Assembly: GCF_000003605.2 (NCBI RefSeq) | Contig: NW_003107598.1 | Coordinates: 53,827 to 81,091, forward strand | Reading direction: 5' to 3' | Length of the DNA: 27,265 nt | Source: Saccoglossus kowalevskii | Taxonomy: Eukaryota; Hemichordata; Enteropneusta; Harrimaniidae | Part shown: positions 19,411 to 27,265 of the stretch, piece by piece | How positions within the stretch are numbered: the first letter of the stretch is position 1 | Layout: every line of letters starts with the position of its first letter | Notes under the pieces: model-generated | What the model was told of the DNA's origin: nothing | Databases searched by the model: none | The model's input: the letters and a program-made list of their open reading frames with translations, nothing else | Translations under genes and position numbers: made by a program

Positions 19411-22400
19411 GTAGAATACTGTTATCTCGATAGTGAACTGTTAAATTTAATTGTAAACCTACCCGAATCCTTCCAATCTACCCATACCATGAAAAACAAT
19501 AACAGTCACAATTGTATGCTGTATCCTTGCGTCTTTGCTAAAACTATTAAGTTTTACATGAATCTCCAACTAATGCATTCAGATATATCATCAAAGATAA
19601 AGCTTAAAATGAACTTAATCCTAAATACAAAATGGGATTATTTTAAGATGTGCCAACTGCACGGTCAATAACCCAATTTTCAATTAATTACTAAATACTT
19701 GAAATAACAATTACCGCCTGTTGTTGACTAGTGCAGTACAACGTACAATTTCTATTGGTTATTACACTGTAACTATGGAAGTTAATTTGAATACTAATAA
19801 ACAGGTCATAGATGAACACAAAGAACAACAGTACACATCACTATGAGTTGTATAAATAACATAAACGAAGAGATTATTAATTGTGTGTCGATATAACCAG
19901 TCTATTAAAAACGTGCTTATACATTGATTAGGATCATCATTATAAAACATATGTGAAAAAGATTGGTAAATTGATACATGTCAAAGCTATGTATACAACT
20001 ACCAGCGTTCCTGCAGCTATTTATTACATTTCAATTTCATCTAATAGATTCCGACATGTCATTAGCAATGCATTCAATAGTCGGTCCGTGGTCGTTCGTT
20101 TCATAAAATGCGAGCGCGTTGTAAACAATTAGTCAAGCTAATTAATATGTGGTAATTAGAAGTTGATTAGTAAGTTATACTTGGTAAACTCTACAAGGAG
20201 TGTATATCATAATATGCTGTGTAATGTTATGTTTTCGGTCAATTATATCATAGGTTAGGGTATTCCTTTGATGGATAGACAACCTGTATCACTGCAATGT
20301 TTAAAGGTCTTCGCTTTTGCGAAGGTGGCGTCTGCTCTGATTCGCCATTGTTCGGAATCCAGTTTCACGTATATTATTGGGGGGGGGGGGTCAATAGTTA
20401 TTCCCAGTGGAGTGGGAAAATGTAGAACCATACACAGTCTGTAGATTGGAAACTATTGGGGCTAATCCAGCTCCATTGACAAACAGCATACATTCAAATT
20501 GTTGTTATGCAAATCATTTCCCAAACACTACATTGCCATGCGTCTCGTTGCCTACTACTATATAGTTTAAATGCGCACATGGAGTAGCGGTGGAATGTTT
20601 GACGCTAATACTTGTAAAAGTAAGTGCGCTATTGTGGCGCCCACCCATCGGTGCAGTATGTCAACACTGTAATTATATCAACTTTTATCTCAGGAGCCTT
20701 TTAACAGCGAACATAACAAAATTCATTGGTGTAATTGCCTGATGTTGGAATGCTAGAGATAAAGGAAAAGCTCGTCATGTGAGGTGGAAAATTGTCTTGC
20801 ACAATCTCAAAAAACGATTACCAAACAACTATATGTAAAAAAAAATAATGATCGAATCCTCTTAAACGTGCTTTTTAATTTACATTGAAAATACTAGTAT
20901 TGTAAATAAGGTAGTTTTAACGCAGCATGACTTGACAATCCAGTAATGCTGTGGCGACATATAGAGTTACTAATAGGTGTTTGATTATACATATTGTTTA
21001 ATACCATATGAATTGTCACTACAATATAAACAGTGCTCGGTAAATGGATAGATGAGTCGCGACAGGAAAAGCCGAGCAGGTTATGTCACTGAACTTACTT
21101 TTGGTGGCCAGGATAGTCGGATATAAGCCACAGCACGAGTTGATATGTAAACAATATTATTTGGTGACGGTTGTAAAACTAGTCCGACTTGAAAGGTTTG
21201 CGTTCGTTCGCACATGCTCAGATGGAACATTGATGTCCATGTGTTGTATTACGTTGGTTTGGCATTGTATCGGAGATAATTGATTGAATATTGGCACGCA
21301 CTCGCGGCAATCATCAAATAAACGTAATTGTGTTTGTTACTACGTGGGTTGCGTGTCACATGTGGTACTCACTCGAGCGTGTAGTTTCGTGCAGTTTCGT
21401 CACACTTTTGACAATACCCCTTTAATAGTTGTAGTTTTATTATCACTACGTTATTGCTAAAAAAAAGTTCAGGCATTTTTGTGATGAATAACAATAATGG
21501 CAAATAGTGCAATCAGTTGTAAATATGATTTATTCAATCCAGTGTTCCAGTATCTACCTTAGTGTGTATGATGTTACATGATGGTAACGATGTATCTATG
21601 TAATCTTGTCATAGTATCGGCTTTTTTAACAGTGGCGCCTGTGGCGAAAAGGATGGAAACAAATATTGGCGTCTTATGATCATAGTTATAGTCATAGTGT
21701 AACAGTATAATGAGAAAAAATGGCTTTAAATAATACATATATAGAGTTACACATTGTACGCATAAACTACTGAATTGATTTATACAATGTCGTTACACCT
21801 CGTACAGTGATACTGATCAAGTGTATATGGGAACACACTCTCTTTACTTCTAGGTGATTCATAACTATCATCCTACCGACAATAGTACCCTCTAGGTGAT
21901 TTTAAAACTACCATCTTACCAACCAATAAACCCCCTAGGACATATTGCGTTAATAGTATAGAACTATTTCATTGGAACACGTTTATCACGTACGCTAATG
22001 AACTTAGTGCACTATCTTTCCTCTCTAAGCAGAATCTGTTTTTGTCAACAATCAAAAAAACATCTATTCGAAATTATATATTCATAATAACGCATCTTTA
22101 CACAATGCAGCGTTTAAATTACAATTACGTCATTCAATTAACTGACGTAATGGCAGAGTGCATAGTGGCACGAACGTGACACACTAAGTAAATAATAGTC
22201 CAGGGATATTAACGAATACAGGTTTAACCAACCAATACACTGGCCACTGCATCAACGAGTTTAACTTTAACTCCGCTAGACATATACAGAAAACAAATTG
22301 TATCCTGAAAAAACAATGTTTGAACCGGACGAGTCGCAAAGCATATATGAAATTTGTGTTGCCCATAGCAGTGCAGGCGAGTTGTTTTAAGATAACCGTC

Positions 22401-23499
22401 TTCTCGTGTAGGTACATTGGATATCATCCTGCATGTGTAATATCAACTTCAAGTCTTAAAATCATTTCAAAATTATTTGAACACACTGAATATTCAAATT
22501 CTTGAAAACTAACCCCAATCTGTCCGATGACTCAAATACATATTTTTATATATATACAGTACCTAGTGATTTTCAAATTAAACAACATGTAATCCACATT
22601 CCCACTATAGAGACACCAAAGTGATATATGATCCATTTACGAAATATTGATTAGCGGGATGGCTTATTTTTGGGGGGAACACGACACTGATATCATTATA
22701 ACGTAACGTTAAATGTGTTTTTGGTATTCAATTTCATATGGGTAAAATAGAGATACCTCTGTGAGCGAGGTGAATATGTTAATGTACAAAAACGTACGTT
22801 TTCGGGAAAGTAGATGTCTGAACAACACTGAGAAATTGAGATATTTGTCAATAGACACATACCGTGGACATGCCTTGTCAGTTCTGAAACATATGACAGT
22901 TACCCGTCAGTGCTTTATCAACACAACATATCTACAGCAAAATAACTTCCACGACAAATACACGGCAATTAGCTCGACATCCATCTGTCTTTAAATCTAG
23001 GTAAAGACGTGACATGGTTAGGTAGTATGAGCAAGTCGTGACACGACGTTAGCACAGTCTATTACCAACTATAACATTCAGGTCACTCTTTCAGAATATT
23101 GTGCATCAACGGTATTGCTTTACCCAAATTATTTCCAATGGTTCGTCTTGACGTCTATTTGGACGAGACTCATGTGCAGAATTACAGAATTCCTGATAAT
23201 TGCCTAATATCACCACCACCAATACATTATATGGATGAAAAAGTCACAAACATATGCGTACATAATACTTGTTTGATGTACAACGAAATTGTCTACCTGA
23301 ACTGCGTAACGTCCAATAAACATCCGGGTATTGTTTTCCGAATAGTTTTATTATTGCGGAAAGTGAATCTTTTTGAAATAACGCTACAATAAACGGAGTT
23401 GTGATTTCTCAATCAGTAGCATCTGTTGTGGGTATTCACACAACAAATACAATGTCTTTTAAATTACCCTTCTTTTTAGATATAACATTTTATCATTTG
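19411..23499. other. Upstream region, no gene seen
   Basis: AT-rich DNA upstream of the receptor. It holds an 11-12 base G run at about 20380-20391, a small perfect hairpin (CTTCGC-TTTT-GCGAAG, 20309-20324) and a two-copy 42-bp direct repeat (21849-21932). The frames at 19387-19671, 21083-21283, 22320-22505, 22761-22994 and 23099-23392 (plus) and 22184-22427 (minus) show no domain, transmembrane pattern or exon-like boundaries. Any 5'UTR exon of the receptor hidden here cannot be recognised from sequence alone. Confidence 0.45.
21849..21940. repeat. Two-copy direct repeat, 42-bp period
   Basis: TCTAGGTGATT starts at 21849 and again at 21891. Each is followed by an AACTA(T/C)CATC(C/T)TACC segment and then an A/C-rich end. 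The copies differ at several bases. Confidence 0.8.
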
Positions 23500-23504
23500 G
23501 TTGA

Positions 23505-24450
23505 CGGACACATTTTCATCACCGTCATGGGAAAGTTATCCATATTGAGCAAGGGGACGGTTTTCTTCTCAGTTGGTTGGTAAGTGTCGACGTCTTGGGC
23601 AAGTTATCATTACAAAGCAAGGGGCGGACATCTTCTCAGTTGGTTGGTAAGTGTCGACGTCTTGGGCAAGTTATCATTACAAAGCAAGGGGCGGATATCT
23701 TCTCAGTTGGTTGGTAAGTGTCGACGTCTTGGGCAAGTTATCATTACAAAGCAAGGGGCGGACATATTCTCAGTTGGTTGGTAAGTGTCGACGTCTTGAG
23801 CAAGTTATCATTACAAAGCAAGGGGCGGATATCTTCTCAGTTGGTTGGTAAGTGTCGACGTCTTGAGCAAGTTATCATTACAAAGCAAGGGGCGGATATC
23901 TTCTCAGTTGGTTGGTAAGTGTCGACGTCTTGGGCAAGTTATCATTACAAAGCAAGGGGCGGACATCTTCTCAGTTGGTTGGTAAGTGTCGACGTCTTGG
24001 GCAAGTTATCATTACAAAGCAAGGGGCGGATATCTTCTCAGTTGGTTGGTAAGTGTCGACGTCTTGGGCAAGTTATCATTACAAAGCAAGGGGCGGACAT
24101 ATTCTCAGTTGGTTGGTAAGTGTCGACGTCTTGAGCAAGTTATCATTACAAAGCAAGGGGCGGATATCTTCTCAGTTGGTTGGTAAGTGTCGACGTCTTG
24201 GGCAAGTTATCATTACAAAGCAAGGGGCGGACATCTTCTCAGTTGGTTGGTAAGTGTCGACGTCTTGGGCAAGTTATCATTATAGAGCAAAGGACTGATT
24301 CCTTCTCAGTTGGTTGGTAAGTGTCGACGTCTTGGGCACGTTATCATTATAGAGCAAAGGACTGATTCCTTCTCAGTTGGTTAGTTAGTGTCGATGTCCT
24401 TGGCAAGTAATCGAAACTAAGCAAAAGAACGGATACATTCCTCAGATTTG
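23505..24450. repeat. 67-bp minisatellite array, about 14 units, upstream of the receptor gene
   Basis: TAAGTGTCGACGTCTTG starts at 23581, 23648, 23715, 23782, 23849, 23916, 23983, 24050, 24117, 24184, 24251 and 24318, exactly 67 bp apart. A degenerate unit follows at about 24385 and a diverged partial unit precedes 23577. The internal units are nearly identical. The variants GGACATC, GGATATC, GGACATATTC and CTTGAGC repeat in the same order over 23584-23918 and 23919-24253. This shows a five-unit (335-bp) duplication. The last units carry TATAGAGCAAAGGACTGATTCC instead. Open frames of 66 codons seen across it arise because 67 is not a multiple of three; one TAA per 201 nt closes each. Confidence 0.97.
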
Positions 24451-25320
24451 AGATGTAATAAGTGCGCATGTGTGCGATTCATATATTGTATATTTTACTG
24501 TAACAGTTGCATACTGAAAACACTATATTGTACGCGACAATATTTCGTCCACCAAACAAATGAATATCCTCCAGCGGCGCAACTCGAATGGGTTTATTAT
24601 CTACGCCTCTCGCAGTGTAAGCTCAGGTATTTCCTTTTTATAAAGACCTTTCTTCAACTTATTTTAAATGTTAATTACAAGAGGGAATTTAATTTTCTCC
24701 AGGGTAACGTTAGATCGTCTCGTGTAGTAAGTGCCAGGGGAACAACATTTTAGGGGGTGTCGGTTTTAGTTGCTCAAAAAAAATATTTATCGTTGCAATT
24801 TGCAACGTTCTTAAGAGAGTACCATTTTGCTGTAAAAAGTGAAAACAATTCCTGTAATTGAGATTTGTTACAACAGCTACGTCTATTATGAATGCACCCC
24901 AAGAGACTATTAGATATATTAAAACATGTAAGAAATGTACATAATAAGTAATACATGGTCATATATTTTGGATACATTTAATTTAATTAATGTCATATAC
25001 GAGATTATTGTAACTATGCTTATTTCAGATAAAACACAATGTACGATTTAATTTAATGGTAGTATATGGTCACGTGATCCGAGTACACGTGCGGAGTACA
25101 TCCGTTAATGATGCCAACACAATGTTGTTTCAAAACGCAACTACCTTTGTTCATCCTCCGGGACTCTATTTATCGCGTTCTCACAGCTATGTCCAGCAAA
25201 TTGGGATGGTAAATCCCGCTGTTAGAGTTCATCACAAAAACAGCATTAAGCGTTACCCTAAGGTACGCGACTGGAGTCATTAAAACAAATGCTTTAACGA
25301 GCAACAATAGTTTTCGTTCC
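24451..25320. other. Upstream region, no gene seen
   Basis: AT-rich sequence. Frames at 24448-24753 and 25056-25283 (plus) and 24774-24977 (minus) lack any recognisable feature. Confidence 0.5.
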
Positions 25321-25334
25321 ATTACTATGGTAAC
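25321..25334. promoter_or_regulatory. RFX X-box-like palindrome
   Basis: ATTACTATGGTAAC reads GTTACCATAGTAAT on the other strand and matches the X-box consensus at 13 of 14 positions, failing only at the last base. No transcription start could be tied to it. Confidence 0.25.
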
Positions 25335-25489
25335 ACCACCAACGACAAGAGATTCGTATATTTACTAAAATCGTTGTGTGTAATTTGTGTTATAACTGGA
25401 GTACTTTGTACTGTGTTACGAAAACTCGATTTACGTTTATCTGTCATTTAACAGAATCCAATTGACCTAATAACGCAGAAACAAATTAT

Positions 25490-25900
25490 AATATGAGGTT
25501 ATTACGAGGATAACTCAAAGTATGCACGAAGACAATACAGCGTATCGACCGTCGCGCAGCTGAGGTCGATGCGACGGTGTGCTGTACTTTACCTGTACAT
25601 GTAACCTTCTCATTATACATCTTTTTCTTCCAATGATACATTATGGGAATGCCGAAATCCAAAAACTTTAGAACAGAATCCGCGAACTTCTTTGTGTGGA
25701 GTCCGGTCAAACCCTGGTGGCAGCCATGTTTGTTTTTATTATTAGAGGACGCTCACGCGCATAATCATTCCATATTTGGAATTTGCATTTCCTTATATGG
25801 TAGTATGAAAATACCCCGCAAATATTGCAAAATTACGACACGCTCTAACTTATGGCGTTACGGTGACAGATGTATAATAATAATAATTATCTTTTTATTT
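25490..25900. mobile_element. Dispersed repeat, copy 2, with inverted left block
   Basis: The body from about 25610 (ATTATACATCTTTTTCTTCC) to 25880 (GTGACAGATGTATAATAAT) aligns with 10030-10290 in the same orientation. The left block 25497-25585 matches copy 1's left block only after reverse complementing: TTATTACGAGGAT, then AGTATGCACGAAG, then GTCGATGCGACGG, against CCGTCGCATCGAC through CTTCGTGCATACT to ATCCTCGTAATAA in copy 1. The left block holds an internal hairpin (CGTATCGACC pairing with GGTCGATGCG). The junction between block and body (about 25586-25609) has no counterpart in copy 1. Confidence 0.8.
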
Positions 25901-27265
25901 GCAATTTAATTTGTACTTCGTCAAGTGCACTATCACTGTCTCTTGACTCTCTATTATGTAATTCTGGCTAAATAATATTGTCGACGCTTCTTCAAAAGGC
26001 AACAAAATGTTGACCTACAAAAACCTACAAAATCCCTGAGATTATTTATACACACGTGTGTAATATACACACATGTATAACAATAACTTCCAGATATTGA
26101 TAGCGATAGGAAGGACTACCGGCTTCCAGCAATCATTTTCAGACATAGTTATGACCAAAAAATATTCTTGAAGACCAGCATTAAGTCCTTAACAACTCGC
26201 TTCATGGGGATTGCAATATTATAATATATATAGAAATAACCTACGAAGTCGACATGTGAACACTTGTCGGAAAACATGACCCGAATATACACATATGAGG
26301 AAGTCACTGAAATTGACAGTTTAATTACAAAATCGAATACCGCAGACAATGAATAATCTGTGATCGTTTCATTCTACTAATTTCCACAATTGACATTCAG
26401 ACAGCGACTTCAGTAAGTACATTGGTATATAACTCATTTGTCAATACGATTAATTCTCTTATATGTTTTAGTAGGTTATAAATGTGTTATTAAACCTCAT
26501 TGGGTAATGACATTTGTTTAATACAATCAGCATACATCAATGTTTTAATGAAACACCCGCTACAGGTTTATTGGAAGTAACACAAGACGGAGTGTAAGTG
26601 TCGTGTCAGGTAAATGAAGTGGTGTAACATGTGTTATTTATAAGTCGTTACGCTATGTAGGTCGGTGCACAATTAAGAGAGGAGCTGCGGTATTCAGACT
26701 ATAACATCGTCACTTACACTAGTAATCATATGTATTGAACATGTTATTTCACGCATAATAAACGCCAATGCAGAGGACGAACACGTCTTCCTGGTTTAGT
26801 TTGCTCATGCTTTATAAATTGTTCACGTTTTAACTTGAGTCAAAATAATTACCATGCGTATATATGTTATAATTTTTTTTTTCTGAATGCCAGATCACCT
26901 TAAATATTAATGATTGTACGTCGTTCATGTCTGCATGGTTATGTTGGTTCGTGTTGAATAAAAACGTGTCAAATAAAAAAGTGTCCACTTTATCATGGTA
27001 TGTGGCAGCGTGAATATGATATGATAAGCTGTTATACATTTATTTAAAGCGGAGGGGTCGTCACCTGCGCATGAATTGAGTCCAAGGCGACAATAATAAC
27101 GCACGCCAAAAAGCAAAGGCTTCTGGGTAGACGCTTATATGTAAACAACGACACGCTATGGCCGTCTACCGCTTAGCCGACTTCAGACGAGCTTATACGA
27201 GCCACTGATGCAATGACAGAGAACACGAGCCGAATCAACAACCGTAAATTATCTATCATTGTGGT
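25901..27265. other. Right-hand flank, no gene seen
   Basis: AT-rich DNA becoming somewhat richer in G and C after about 27040. It contains a perfect 14-base palindrome TACACACGTGTGTA with an E-box core (26049-26062) inside a larger imperfect inverted repeat. Frames at 26149-26349, 26830-27039 and 26925-27116 (minus) are unsupported. The end of the window may approach another gene or promoter, but nothing proves it. Confidence 0.4.

Noticed and set aside
20309-20324. Perfect 6-bp hairpin with a TTTT loop
   Set aside because: Short, with no flanking gene or terminator context in animal DNA; likely chance.
23099-23392. 97-codon plus-strand frame upstream of the 67-bp array
   Set aside because: It starts from a non-ATG codon and has no recognised motif and no exon-like boundaries.
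23584-24253. Six overlapping plus-strand 66-codon frames with near-identical proteins
   Set aside because: They arise from a 67-bp tandem unit that shifts frame each repeat; each runs exactly 201 nt between TAA codons of the same motif. There is no independent coding evidence.
1-27265. CRISPR array, operons or a prokaryotic defence system
   Set aside because: The regular repeats are directly tandem without unique spacers, and the gene structure is plainly eukaryotic with GT-AG introns.

Overview
The window is animal nuclear DNA. It is AT-rich and intron-rich, with canonical GT-AG introns, microsatellites, minisatellite arrays, one assembly gap and no bacterial-type gene packing. It holds one recognisable protein-coding gene: a D2-like dopamine receptor (class A aminergic GPCR) on the minus strand, in four coding exons. 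The second extracellular loop and the Asn at 6.55 resemble invertebrate D2-like receptors more than vertebrate ones, so a marine invertebrate is plausible. The species cannot be named from the sequence.

Gene layout, in transcript order on the minus strand: coding exon 1 (18699-18427; the exon probably begins at 18811), intron 1 (18426-5272, about 13.2 kb), exon 2 (5271-5159), intron 2 (5158-4489), exon 3 (4488-3935), intron 3 (3934-2291) and exon 4 (2290-2088, with a TAA stop). The four coding pieces total 1143 nt, join in phase throughout and predict a 380-residue seven-helix receptor. Exon 1 carries the N-terminus, TM1 and TM2. Exon 2 carries ECL1 and TM3. Exon 3 carries ICL2 through ICL3 and the start of TM6. 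Exon 4 carries TM6, TM7 and a very short tail. Catecholamine-contact residues are intact (Asp3.32; Ser5.42, 5.43 and 5.46; Trp6.48; Phe6.51 and 6.52). Two normally invariant positions are changed: DRY is DRL, and Trp7.40 is Phe.

The rest is non-coding. It is shaped by three minisatellite arrays of similar period: 70 bp in intron 3, 62 bp with inverted-repeat arms around an assembly gap in intron 1, and 67 bp upstream of the gene. The 70-bp and 67-bp arrays show higher-order duplication. The 70-bp array carries 14 intact TTACGTAA palindromes, which match the PAR-bZIP/E4BP4 consensus. There is also a pair of dispersed repeats (about 9.93-10.29 kb and 25.49-25.90 kb) whose left block is inverted between copies, an AATAAA plus poly(A) tract that looks like a retroposed 3' end, several RFX X-box-like palindromes, and a perfect CRE in intron 1.

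The region right of 18.83 kb probably holds 5'UTR exon(s) and/or the promoter of the receptor, but none could be placed. I found no tRNA, rRNA, CRISPR or second protein gene that I could support. The most interesting candidates are the DRL receptor and the intronic bZIP-site array.
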